Shown in pieces: positions 12,576 through 24,290 of a stretch of DNA of 64,000 nt. Below the pieces are notes generated by a model, which was not told the DNA's origin, did no database searches, and worked only from the letters and a program-made list of their open reading frames with translations. The stretch's first letter is position 1. Each line of letters opens with the position of its first letter. The stretch lies in NCBI GenBank assembly GCA_964017155.1, contig OZ024863.1, forward strand, positions 44,059,330 through 44,123,329, written 5' to 3'. Position numbers and translations under genes: made by a program. This stretch comes from Oasisia sp. SBJ-2009 (lineage: Eukaryota > Annelida > Polychaeta > Sabellida > Siboglinidae).

Positions 12576-12799
12576 TTTATTGTTTTAAGAAATATCGACA
12601 AAATATTCCATACGATGTTTTATATAGAATTCTATAGGAAGTAGTACAACGAATACATGTATAACTGTTGATCATACATGTTACGTCGCCATCTGTCTTC
12701 TGCGGGAATAGCCTTTGGGCAGCAGCTGCGGAAATGAAAATAAGCATGGACAATAAAATTATAGTTATCATAGATGTCATGGATCGGCATGACGCTGTA

Positions 12800-12802
<3 letters not shown>

Positions 12803-12872
<70 letters not shown>

Positions 12873-12883
12873 TATATATATAA
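12803..12883. repeat. (TA)n microsatellite
   Basis: About 40 TA dinucleotides with one interruption. Confidence 0.9.
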
Positions 12884-15065
12884 CCACCTGGTGATTAATT
12901 GTTAGTGTTAATAAGCAGAGACAATAGGTGTCACTGCAGTTTGATCAGGGGGAAGATAGCTGGATGTGGGGAGCGTGGGAGAACAAGGAATGCATGATCC
13001 AAGCCACGAGGTTAGTTTTCCAGTGGGAAATGAGAAGTTGCTTTGCATGATTGCTACACTGATGATTTGGCAGTAGAAGCTTGTGTTCCTGACATCGAAC
13101 TGTGGACAGTGTTTTGAATTGTTGGTACTTGAAATAAAGATTTGTGAAAGAGATCCAGCTGTCTGCGTCCATCCTTTACATAAACATTATGTCTAAAAAT
13201 TACTCGTATACGGACACGCAACCAAGGATTCTATAGCTTCACAAAGATACGCAACTCCTCGCGATTTTGCCGTAAATGCAGTTATGCGATTATATTGCAT
13301 AATAACTTTTATGCGAAGCAAACAAGACAACACTTAAGTAACGTTAGATAAACCTCAGGACGTAGCACCATCGAGGTCAAAGTCCAACAGTAAGGGAGAA
13401 GTCCCGCGTTTTAGCGGAGTAATACAAGGAAAAGAAGGCCGGAGCGCTGACGTGGCAGCCGCATTCGAAATTTCTCGTGGTTATTGTTGTGCAGGATTTT
13501 GTATAAACATTTTGGTCCACCTCCCTCCCCTCCTACCAGTTACTGGGGTATTCATTTGATGAATTTATAAACAAATTAGCAGAGATTGTTACACTAGACT
13601 CAACTTGGTTTTGCGATAAGTTCAGTATTGATTGTGAAAATACATGTATTTATCTGTTATTATGGTGACTTGTATTATGTTATGTTCAAGTATTTCTTTG
13701 ACGCTTTTCCCTGTGCAGATTGTACACAAGGTTTTGGTCTACAGACCTTTTTCTTTCTTACTTATTCAGTTGCGTGTGTACACAGGGTTTTTAGGGCGGT
13801 AAATAAAGCAGGATTCAGTACAGAGGCGGAATGTCCCCACCTCTCTCTAGTATGGTGTAGTAATTAGTAGCTTTAGTAGTCAAACTGTTTGCGAGACATC
13901 TTTTTAAATAGTTTTTTTAGGTATTTATTTTGTCAGTATTGACACTTAGGATGTGGGTCTCTTTTAGGATGTACAGGCTAAGAAAATGAAACAATGTTTA
14001 AGACCTCAACTGGCTCACATGTGTTTATAAATAATTGCATTTCATGACTCGTCCAATAATATGATGAGTTAATAAATAACTGTCAGAAGGTTATTCTGGC
14101 CAGATTCTTCCATATCTGTTGTTGGCTGGGTGCATTGCATAAATAGCGTGACATTACGTAAGTGGCGCCATCTGATTTTAAGCATGCTAAACTACGATAA
14201 TAAAGGTTCAAATTACAGAGACTGCACCAGTGTGTTAGGACACGATAGCAAAGGTTCAAATGACAGAGGCTGTACCAGCGGTCATATATACCCCCCTCTC
14301 ACCCTAACTCACCCCACTGGCCTTGTAGATAGTGTTTTTAAACTAGTGTATTATTTTAATTGAGGTTAATGACACAGTACATTCCTGGGCCTATTCCGTA
14401 ATAAACGCGATCGTTCTGGTCCCATATTATTAAAGATTTGATAATTTGTTCAACTTCTTGCTCGAACTGGTTGTTCAACTATACTCCCGTACCTGTTTTG
14501 CTCGCTTTGAAGCGACAAAATTGCAAGAATTAAGACATTTGGGTTGAAAATGCACATAGATAGTAAAGTCAAATTCCCATACAAGCATAGATGCATTGTA
14601 CAATTAAGACAAACAGAATATGATTATAAACAGATACATAAGATTTATTCACAGAATGATAACAAGCCCAAAAGTCCCAATTAATAATGTGTACAATTCA
14701 AAATGTAAATGATCGTTACAGTTCAGTTAAAATGATAAATAGTGTGTATATAAAGTTAAACATTCCGATGGCGTGTACACAACCCAAACAAAACGGTGAC
14801 TAATGGTTACAATCCAATTAAAACGTTCCTATTTTTATTGCTCGACTGAATATCTACTTAGAATATATGTCATGGATAAAACACACACCATTATTATGCC
14901 ATGACCAAACATCATGTTTTAATAATATTATGTTTTAATAATATTATTGCCCATTACAGTGCATGTACAGGCTAAGATTAAGATTAACAACCTTGACTAA
15001 TAAAACCAGGATAATTGGTACATCTTCTAACAATTTGATACGACCACAAATTATTTTATATAAAT
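12884..15065. other. Non-coding stretch with one 44-bp direct duplication
   Basis: A duplication lies at about 14190-14281: two copies with acgata, aaaggttcaaat and acagag, then accag. The rest holds no recognised gene. Confidence 0.4.
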
Positions 15066-15068
15066 TAA

Positions 15069-15352
<284 letters not shown>

Positions 15353-15519
15353 TATTTCCTTTTGATACACTTAGTCAACATTTAAATGTTGTACTTTGGG
15401 TTCGGATCAATTTTTTTCAGCAACATTTTTTCGAATTATCATTTGCTCTCCCCAGTCTCAATGACAGTGGGGTCTCAGGCGTGTGGACAGCCACCATGAA
15501 TTAGCTGTAATACTCTGAG

Positions 15520-15520
<1 letters not shown>

Positions 15521-15601
<81 letters not shown>
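15521..15601. repeat. (TA)n microsatellite
   Basis: About 40 uninterrupted TA dinucleotides. Confidence 0.9.
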
Positions 15602-15603
<2 letters not shown>

Positions 15604-15693
15604 TAATTGCTTTTTTAATTGACACATGAACATATGGATCATCTTAATTGACAATGTAAAAAATGCATGCCCATATGTTTCATATGATATGCA

Positions 15694-16139
15694 TTATATG
15701 GAGTATGACATTTTCCTGATACGTTTTCCACTTGGCCCAGCTTCTGCTTCCCCAATGGGTGCATTAAACACTTCATGTGGTTCAACTGGTGTTGTCTGTC
15801 TTATCAGCAGTTCCAGTCTGTTGACAGTGTCCTCAGACACTGTAACAATAGCATAATCAAATTATAAATTAAACCAAATAAATGTTAAGTTACAAGACAA
15901 TTCTCCCTTTACCATGTCAGTGTTAGCAAGCAACAGTATGCCTTAATTCTGTCACCAGTGTTTTGTATTTGATACAATTAAATAACTTGAAACATGTGCA
16001 CACACAAATGTGTGCCCCATGGTGTGTACTTAGCAATGCATATGGGACACACCACAAATCACTGACGGTCAGCTCTGGTGTCTTAGTGGCAATCATGAAA
16101 TGGTCAGCATATTTTAAAGATACAACAGTTTTGTTACAA
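15694..16139 (-). CDS. Unrecognised two-exon coding candidate (3' part)
   Basis: On the minus strand, exon 16139-16030 follows an acceptor (cctacacag) and stays open for 36 codons, with NKTVVSLKYADHFMIATK and PELTVSDLWCVPYALL. A donor candidate A|GTACAC leads, in phase, to exon 15839-15694 after tgttacag. That exon has SEDTVNRLELLIRQTTPVE and EAEAGPSGKRIRKMSYSI, then TAA. The residue mix is unlike the surrounding non-coding DNA. Upstream exons were not found and the protein is not recognised. It may be a host gene end or the C-terminus of a transposon protein. The splice donor is the weakest part. Confidence 0.4.
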
Positions 16140-16362
16140 CTGTGTAGGTAATCAATTATCTACAAAATATATGCAACATGCAATTGTGAGATTTAAACAA
16201 TAAAGGCGGTAGAGCAAACAAAACTGGCACAAACAATGTGTTATCTGAGGAGGCACAATTAAGCTTCACATAAAAGTCGAGTGAGTGGTAAAGGGTTATA
16301 TATGACATAGCATGCACATGTCATAAAAACGTTAAGCACTGAACTTTTAGTGTATCCAGTTT

Positions 16363-16432
16363 TAAATTTAACTCATTAATAACGATCTAGGAATGCATTC
16401 CAGTCCTAGATCATTATTAATGAGTTAAATTT
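16363..16432. repeat. 70-bp near-perfect hairpin
   Basis: Left arm aaatttaactcattaata and acgatctagga; right arm tcctagatcat and tattaatgagttaaattt. Arms are about 30 bp with few mismatches and a loop of about 8-9 bases. Confidence 0.8.
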
Positions 16433-16929
16433 ATTGGACCAGTCAACCGAAATCTAAACAGTCTGACACTGCAGTCTGAAATGTGTCCAAAATTTATTTT
16501 GTCCCCTAACTTTTTGACAGATTGACATATCTACTTCATAATAACTGAATTTAGACATATTCACTGCTAAGTCACTATACTGTAGCACTAAGCACAACCG
16601 TTAAACCAGTTTGATACAGGTTATAACCTGTCGAATAAAAAAAGTTATCTACCAGCCACAATGCTGGGGATTAAATACGAGCTCCAGACATATCATTCGA
16701 ATGGATAATCCAAAATTACAGTACAACTATAGCAGTGGATTACAAAATCTCACAACACAGTACATTTACAACTGTCAAATGTCACTTTGCTACAAATGGT
16801 GGCACCATCTAGCGACTACTAGTGAACCAAACACTACACCATAACTTGACAATTAAGTGTCACCATCTAGCGGCTAATCGCGAATATACCGAGACTGAAC
16901 ATTCTGCACATTGTCTGAACAAATTACTT

Positions 16930-17345
16930 CACGGTGATCTCGGCCTTTCGCGATCTCGGCCTGTTTCAGTGATCTCGGCCTGTGCGGCATTGATCTCGGC
17001 CTGTGCGACAGTGATCTCGGCCTGTATAGTCAGTGATCTTGGCCCGCGTACAGGGAGTGATGCTCACCAATATAATGAAATGATACGATGGTACAGCATA
17101 TGTATCATGTTGCAAAAATATTTGTAATGCAATAAAGAAGTTGTGATGATCAGTCGTTATTTTCGTTCTTCATGTTGCAAAAATATGTAATGCAATAAAG
17201 AAGCTGTGACGATCAATCGTTATTTCGATCTTATTTCTTGACTATTGATAAATCTCCAAGTGTTATCATTGAACTTATTGAGCCTGCATTATGCACTAAA
17301 AATGCCGTGATGATCCGCCGCGATCTCATTCTTATAACTTGCCTA
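16930..17345. repeat. Tandem gatctcggcctgt units followed by 60-bp tandem units
   Basis: At 16935-17045 the core tgatctcggcctgt recurs six times with short spacers. From 17100 a second unit (catgttgcaaaaatat, aatgcaataaagaag, gatgatca, cgttatt) is repeated about three times with decay. The first core recurs inverted at 18822-18868, so these are probably subterminal repeats of one DNA element. Confidence 0.6.
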
Positions 17346-17456
17346 TTCACCAAGTTTTGAGCATTGAACCAATCTGTTTGAATGGATTATGTTTGATAGT
17401 CTTCTTCTAGGAATCCAGTTTTACGTTATTTAATTGTTGGCATTATAACTACGAGT

Positions 17457-18320
17457 TATTAATGCAATATACACACTAATAAAAAGGGTTGAATGCGTGG
17501 TAATTTAATTGTTTCGCAATAGACCTCTTCTTATTGTTTATATTTGACTTGTGTCCGTTGGCCGGCGTTGGGAAGGTGCGAACGTAATCGACTTCCAATT
17601 GTTGCTGAGCTATATTGAGCACATCTTTTCGTTTGTCTTTGATTTATGGGCTGTGTGAACGTGTTTTGAGCCACGCTATAGTAATCGGCTGTCTACTCGT
17701 GCATTGCGTTATTGAGCAGATTCCTCCTTTCATGTTTTTTCTTTGATTTGTTAAGACGCATGGAAACAACGTACGGCAATTGACTTAGCACCCTTAATTA
17801 ATGTTGTTTATTGTTTCACAGATCCGTTACTTTAAAAGGTATAATCATTGCATGCAGCGTAGATTTTAAAGTATTCCAGGACTCTATGGCATCTCAATTA
17901 CAAAATAAAATATAATCGGAAACAGAAAACATATATATCTTCCTCGTTTGAAACACATACGCACGCGCGCATACACACGCAAACACGCATGCTCGCACGT
18001 CAGCAAAGACGCGTGCGCATGTCCTATAGCGAGTTCTAAGCAGGAAAATAGCATGGATCACGCAAAATGGTGAACTATTACAACAATCGACAATTAAAAT
18101 TATATAATCAAATGTAAACCAATCAAAATACGAACGCAAAGGCATAACATTAATGCAGTGCTATAAAGACGCTGTGACTATAATTTGTGATGTAATTCTA
18201 ATTTATTTCCTAATAATAAAGTTATTAATGCAATACACAATAATAATAATGGGTAGACAGCGTGGTAATTTGCTTCACAATAGTTTATATTAAATTTTAT
18301 TTGTATCCGTTGGAGTTGAG
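17457..18320. repeat. Diverged direct repeat pair (17457-17580 and 18217-18320)
   Basis: Both copies run ttattaatgcaata, then cgtggtaattt, cacaatag or cgcaatag, then gtccgttgg or tatccgttgg. No gene lies between. Only short CA/CG alternations (17950-18010) are seen there. Confidence 0.5.
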
Positions 18321-18821
18321 AACATAATCGACGACCGCAGAAAGCTTTAATTTACTCAAAGCACTACACTTGGGTAAGAAATACCTCCATTTGATGCTGG
18401 CGAGTAACTACAAAAGAAATCCGTTATGCCTAATCCCTTTCTTCCGATGCCATCGCTAAAGAGGAGCTGAGCAAATCTGGCGCGTCCAATTTGCCCCAGA
18501 TCAGGGTACGTGCCTAATGATATACAGTTACTATTTTTTAAACATAGATCTCCTACAAGAGCCAGCCAATAGGCATCAATTATTATCAAAGTAAATGGAT
18601 TTGGACTTTAAACGTCTTTCCGTTATACAGCCACGGGGAACAACTTGTAATCAATCATTTGCACACAATAACCTCACCGTCATAACCCTCACACATATTT
18701 AGAAATACTTCTCAGATAAGCACCCAATGCTTACAACTAAAAAATAAACCATACAATGTTAAACAAACGAGCCTAAGTAAGCACAGTATGTTGAACAAAC
18801 AGCTGGGCAACATCATATGAA

Positions 18822-18868
18822 TATAGGCCGAGATCACTGCCGCACAAGCCGAGATCACTGCCCCACAT
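18822..18868 (-). repeat. Inverted gatctcggcc units
   Basis: ggccgagatcactgccgcac and aagccgagatcactg are reverse complements of the 16935-17045 units. Confidence 0.65.
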
Positions 18869-19788
18869 ACCAACAAATTACATCATCGCCCATCTATACG
18901 ACAATAGTCTAAAACAGTGAATAGTACAACATACCATTAACTTGATTAAGATTAACAACGGTTTAACAGATTGAGAATAAGCAAACAATCAAACAGGCAA
19001 TAGTTATACAGTATAGCTAGATGGTAATACAGTGAAGATATACAATTCACCAACCTGTCTCTAGATAGAGGATGGGTGTTAACTGGAGAACGGCCCGGAG
19101 AAAACAGTAGAACACACTTAACAAAAAAACACACTTCACAAAAAACACTTTGGGGCTGACGGTCCACGTATCAGGAGTTCTCCCGCGTCTCGATTACAAT
19201 CTCGCGCCTCACACATTTTCTACTATTTGGTATGAACCACATAAAACGCATGTCATCATCGTAGGATGAAATATATCAAAATAAATGGTAATCACCTGTT
19301 ATATTAATGACAAGGAAAAAAGTAAACATTACGCTAACACCACGAATGTGGCGCCACCTAGCGCCACCTAATCAGAATGATCAGGTCACATTAATATACA
19401 CCATTGTTGTGACATTATCATGCAAACAGGCAAATGTGTTGAAGCAAATATGTGTTTTGGGTAGCGGTGGATATTATTGGCAAATTGACCTAAAAATATT
19501 TGTTTTATATATTTTATGACTTTTAAATTGGCTTTATCATAATCCCTGACCATGAATATGTATCTGTAGACGTAGTTGTTATCTCAGTATCATGCATACT
19601 TTCAGATATATTGAAGAAAGTAGGTTTTACGAAAATGGCTGTGGCTAATTTGCATATTGGGAATAATATACATAATAATAATACACTTTCTAATAATGTT
19701 TATCCTAATCATTGACCTTGAAAACATGGCATAGACACAATTGCTGTGACAGTATCATGCATACTTTCGATACTATTTAGAGTTAACC
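18869..19788. other. Non-coding stretch
   Basis: No gene recognised. A gtggcgccacctagcgcc motif occurs at 19348-19365; it recurs in variant forms elsewhere in the window. Confidence 0.4.
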
Positions 19789-20884
19789 AACAGCCCGTGG
19801 CATTTATACCAAAAATGCTTTGTTATTTCGCTGCACATTGATGATTTTTAATTTGTCGCGCATGCGCAGAAACGCCAATCGGAAAGTTTATAACTACTGG
19901 AAAAATGTAAGCCGCTGCCGGGCCCTATCAGTTTGCAACCCTGTGTTGATATTATTAATAGGCTCTAGCCATCAAGCACATTTTAAATGATGAAATTTGT
20001 GTTGCACTTTCACCCCTCGCCTGTTTGATGCTTATCGCCTACGACAGAAGTGGCGGATTCCTGCACTTTGTGTAACTTATTCCCATTTGAGTGATGACAA
20101 ATTTCTTTGCCAAAATGTTGGATTGTGAAGTTCTACACAGGGACAGCATGGGCGTCGATCGGTGGGGGACGAGGGGGACGCGTCCCCCACTTTTCGGACT
20201 GAGGGGTCAGGCCCCGGTCAGCATAGGAAATGTCCTCACAGTTTTTCAGTTCATAAAACAAATTTATAGGCATATATAGCGAGACTGATCACTCTCTCTT
20301 AAAAACCCTACATCGGTCTAGTAGTAAAATTAATAAAAACTTATACGAGCTCAGACATAAACTTCCGACTACCTACTGGAAAATCACTAAATAAATTGCC
20401 CGCAACAGTAAATATTCATCATGTCGGGCTCTGTATTTTTGCACCCTTGTGTTGATATATTAATAGGCATTATAGCCTTCAAGCTTCATTATAGATAATT
20501 AGTTTTGTTTGCCCTGTCACCCCTTGGATTGCAGTGGATTGGTGGATGTTTATATCACCCATGGCGGAACCAGCGGATTCCTGTACTTTGTGTAATTTGA
20601 TCTCATTTGAGTGATGACAAATTTCTTTGCCAAAAGGTGGCATTGGGAAGTACTACACAGGCACCCCTCTGCATCTTGTCACTCCATGAATCGGACATAG
20701 CAGTGTTGGGTCCAAAGTCTACCCCCCAAATAGTCAGTGACTGCCTTGGCCCCTCTTCAAATATATGTTGTCAACATAACTATTATAAATAGCATAATAT
20801 AAAGGTTTTTTATGTTAGAATTAGCAACATACCAACAATGAATTATGTTTTATATTTACAAAAAATAGTTATATGTATTTCAGG

Positions 20885-20979
<95 letters not shown>

Positions 20980-21015
20980 ACATGTCAAAAATGTACACAT
21001 ATATACATACATACA

Positions 21016-21075
<60 letters not shown>

Positions 21076-21157
21076 TTATATACATACATATATGTATCTA
21101 TAAATTGGTCCCCCGTCCCCCCCCCCCCCCACTTTTAAAACCGGATCGACGCCCCTG
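19789..21157. mobile_element. 1.4-kb dispersed repeat, copy 1 (partner 33564-35111)
   Basis: Starts aacagcccgtggcattt and ends gatcgacgcccctg. Nested inside, from about 20144, is a segment whose ends (gggcgtcgatcgg and ccggatcgacgccc) are inverted relative to each other, with G-runs next to both, like a non-autonomous DNA transposon. It includes (CA)n at 20886-20978 and (TA)n at 21018-21070. No transposase and no convincing target duplication were found. Confidence 0.65.
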
Positions 21158-21164
21158 GCCATAG

Positions 21165-21368
21165 TCACAATCGGCTGGCCAACCTGTGTGCGGAGTCGGC
21201 CTTCTTTGCAATCCAAGCGTTCTCCGCCATAGTAGGGAGGTGTTCCTCAGCATGAATGTTCGTGTGCACGCTGACGTCCAGAGAGTCAAGTCGCTCTGCT
21301 TGCCACATCGTCACGCGTGTTGCTGATGGAGTGGTGTCGATGGGCTCCGTCGATGCTACGAAACTTTT
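21165..21368 (-). CDS. Unrecognised terminal-exon candidate
   Basis: On the minus strand an acceptor (atatatatcag) at 21369-21370 is followed by 67 open codons. They include TPSATRVTMWQAERLDSLDV, SVHTNIHAEEHLPTMAENAW and IAKKADSAHRLASRL, then TGA. The base composition rises above the flanks and the residue mix looks protein-like. It is not recognised. It abuts the end of the 19789-21157 repeat, so it could be a host exon or a fragment carried by a mobile element. Confidence 0.35.
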   Translation of the reverse strand, partial: KSFVASTEPIDTTPSATRVTMWQAERLDSLDVSVHTNIHAEEHLPTMAENAWIAKKADSAHRLASRL

Positions 21369-22380
21369 CTGATATATATTTTAAGCGATAACTCGGGTGT
21401 GTACATGAAGAGGATATCTTATGTTACTAGCGGAAACCCGGGTAAAACGGGATACTCGGATAATATGGGAAATCGCTATATGCAAAGAATAGTGCTGCTA
21501 CAAAGCATATTTTCGCTTCCAACTAGCGTTGCGGCATCTGCTAACTAGTATACAAGCCAACTGGTATGCAATTCTTCGCGCGGATTGAAACAATCGTTAG
21601 TAATCATTAGCTTTGATCCCATGCTAAATTGTTTGTTTGACGTTCCATCTAAGTTTGCTAGCTGACAACTTATCATATTTCAACTTCGAATGTGGTGAGG
21701 ATGTAATATTAGTTTATGAGTGTTTCAGCGTATAATAGTTTTTCGTGAGAGTGAGCGATGGTTAATGTATCACAGTTTGATCAAACCATGCCTATTCCGG
21801 ACAAAATGGGATATACTAATGCGGGCAAAATGGGATCATGATACCTGTTTAATGACCAACGGAAGTTTCAAATATGTAACGTCTGTGAATAATGTTTACA
21901 TGCCATATGATATTTATGCACGTTGACTATTTTAGATGTGATATTTGCTAAGGCCTAGGAAAATAAATACCTTGTTTCCGATTTCATGCTTGGAAAAAAT
22001 AGGGTAGGTAGGTTATAGGGAAATGTTTTTTTTATCTTAACTTTTTATGCTCTTCAAAATAAGGTAGGTAGGCATTTATAACTTTTTTATGCTCTTCAAA
22101 ATAAGGTAGGTAGGTATTTTTACTTTTTTTAAACCTGGAATGAACGTTTATATGATATATAGGCCTATGGGGTAGAATCTAGGTATATTGCTAGTATTGG
22201 GTAACTTTTCAGCACGTCATATCTCATGACAGGACCCTGTCGATCATATTCAATCATCGAATCAATGACAATGGTACCAAAACGCTATACAAACATGCTA
22301 TATCTAGATCTATACAGAATTGGCAACAAGTTTACCTCCTCGTTTCTTGGACACAAAAGCCCATGTCATTCCCGATCCCA

Positions 22381-22681
22381 TCAAAAGATTGAATGCATTG
22401 CTTCATTTCCTTTGCATATCGCGGCTTCGGTTTCCTCGACTTTGGCCTGACAACGAAACTCCACCGTGTTGATGCCAAAAACATCCAACTGATGGACAGA
22501 CAGATCGAGAGAAATCTCGCCGAATGAAGAATTATATGCCGTTTGCACATAATTATCTGGGTCCAGAGGTGGATGGTATGTCTGGAACACATCTTGCAGC
22601 GTACCACCGAAGGACGAGATGTTTTTTTAGCCGAATATGCGGGCACAAACTAAATCTCACGGCCAAAATACGTGCAGCCAT
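22381..22681 (-). CDS. Unrecognised coding candidate inside the Harbinger-like element
   Basis: On the minus strand, ATG at 22681 opens 42 codons that look like a mitochondrial presequence: MAARILAVRFSLCPHIRLKK, Arg-rich and free of acidic residues for its first 33 residues. A CCAAT box lies about 60 bp upstream (22737-22741). A second frame, open from about 22624 to 22381, encodes YHPPLDPDNYVQTAYNSSF and GEISLDLSVHQLDVFGIN, then FRCQAKVEETEAA. The frames overlap, so a frameshift or an unseen splice would be needed to join them. It may be a promoter and first exon captured from a host gene. No family was recognised. Confidence 0.3.
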
Positions 22682-22914
22682 TTTTCCGCGCTTAGTACAT
22701 GAAATCATGTCATTCGTGACGCGGCCACGCTCACAGCCAATGAGCGTCTTTGTAGCAAATTAATATCTCAAATTGACCCAATTGTGATTGAAACTACGGA
22801 AGCCGAACGGTGACATAAGTTTTTAAAAACAAAAAGATATAAATGTCGGTCGTTTTATTCAGGGTCGGTCGGAACTTTTTATTTTATTTTAGTCAACCCA
22901 TAGAAAGTTATTGG

Positions 22915-23139
22915 TGTGATGGTATGCCAATGTAAATGCATAGAACGACATATGCAGTCCAAGAGATCAGTCTTGGAAGATGACGAGACTCGAGGTCGAT
23001 CAGTGTTATCCCTCTCTCTGCTTGTAATTGTAATAAAGTGATTTGTTCAGTACTTCTGGTGTCGAATCAGATATGTATGAATGCGAGATGAGTCGGACAA
23101 TCCGACTACTCATATGTCAGGACAAGACGACACGTTTCA
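22915..23139 (+). repeat. 5' LTR of the Ty3-type retrotransposon
   Basis: A 225-bp repeat begins TGTGATGG and ends CGTTTCA, matching 27447-27671 with one visible mismatch (23036 A versus 27568 C). The 5-bp target duplication ATTGG flanks the pair (22910-22914 and 27672-27676). This copy has AATAAA at 23032-23037. Confidence 0.95.
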
Positions 23140-23157
23140 TGGTGGCAGCTACGGTTG
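23140..23157 (+). other. Primer-binding site candidate
   Basis: TGGTGGCAGCTACGG follows the 5' LTR directly, as expected for a site pairing with the CCA end of a tRNA. Which tRNA is not determined. Confidence 0.6.
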
Positions 23158-23277
23158 AATGGCGCTTTCGACATTCGTAAATAGGTCAACATGCACGCGG
23201 CACCGTCGAGTCGACGCTGGCCAGCTCCGATTTGTTCTCACTGAGTAAGTGATAGACATTGCCATTAATAGGCAGCC

Positions 23278-24255
23278 ATGGGTGATCTGTCAGGTATAGA
23301 GCCGCCCCGCATGAACTGGTTAGCCACTGATTTACCCACGGAGTTTCGTTCATTCCGTCAATATTGCGAACTGATTTTCAGTGGGCCCTTTGCTGAAAAA
23401 AGGCAGAGTGAACGAATGACCTACATCCTGCTATGGGTAGGACAGGAGGGTCGGCGAATGTACAATACGTGGGACCTCAGTGAAACTGAGAAGAAAGACG
23501 TTGAGGTCGTTTGGGCTAAATTCCAGGCTCTGATAGAACCCAAGTCTAATTACAGGCTGAGCCGTTTTCATCTGCAAAAATTCAGGCAGTTGAGCTCTGA
23601 GACAGTTGACGAATTCATGACACGCTGCAAGACGCAGGCGCGTAAATGCAACTTCCGCGATACTACAGAAACCGAGGAGAGGTTGATCGAACAGTTAGTA
23701 GTGGGTGTCTGGCACGGGAAAGTGCAAGAAAAGCTACTGTGCCGTGATGAGACACTAACACTTGACGCGGCGATGGACGGTGCTAGAACGCATGAAGCAA
23801 CACTGGCCAACATGCAGCAGTTCTCAGGAGACGCTAGCAGCATCAGTCACGTCAGCCGGTCGCGGAGAACACATGAGCCAAGCGGACGTCGAGAGGAGGC
23901 ACCTACGTGCGCAAAATGTGGACGTCATCATGCGCCCACAGAGCGATGTCCAGCAGAGGGCAGTAGGTGTAACGCATGTGGGAAACTCAATCACTGGCAG
24001 CGAGTATGTCGGCAGGCTACAGGTTGGACGTCTGGCGCCGGAGGAAGACCACACTCTTCTGGGCGACCAAGATCCCGAGCTAGGTCAAGACGAAGGACCA
24101 ACCGAGATGAGCGCCGACGAGGTGGTGTCCACTCCATCAGTCAAGACGCCAGATTCGATCAGCTCAGCGACAATTTCGAGCCGCTTGCCTTTAATACCGT
24201 CAACATCAACGCCGTCGAGAGGGACGAGTATGTGCGACTCCCAGGATCACACTGA
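23278..24255 (+). CDS. gag: Ty3-type Gag (capsid and zinc-knuckle nucleocapsid)
   Basis: This 325-codon ORF starts at ATG 23278, 138 bp after the 5' LTR. The N-terminal two thirds resembles a retrotransposon capsid (FRSFRQYCELIF near residue 25; LLWVGQEGRRMYNTW near 50). Near residue 208 come Cys-rich CAKCGRHHAPTERC and a canonical CX2CX4HX4C knuckle, CNACGKLNHWQRVC, followed by an Arg-rich tail. Gag packages element RNA into particles. The ORF stops in a different frame from the protease. The related fragment at 50444-52692 has one extra A at the equivalent site and reads straight through, so this copy has either a -1 mutation or a recoding site. Confidence 0.9.
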   Translation: MGDLSGIEPPRMNWLATDLPTEFRSFRQYCELIFSGPFAEKRQSERMTYILLWVGQEGRRMYNTWDLSETEKKDVEVVWAKFQALIEPKSNYRLSRFHLQKFRQLSSETVDEFMTRCKTQARKCNFRDTTETEERLIEQLVVGVWHGKVQEKLLCRDETLTLDAAMDGARTHEATLANMQQFSGDASSISHVSRSRRTHEPSGRREEAPTCAKCGRHHAPTERCPAEGSRCNACGKLNHWQRVCRQATGWTSGAGGRPHSSGRPRSRARSRRRTNRDERRRGGVHSISQDARFDQLSDNFEPLAFNTVNINAVERDEYVRLPGSH

Positions 24256-24290
24256 AAGACAGGCCTGACACCCCGGCTACACTTCGTGTC

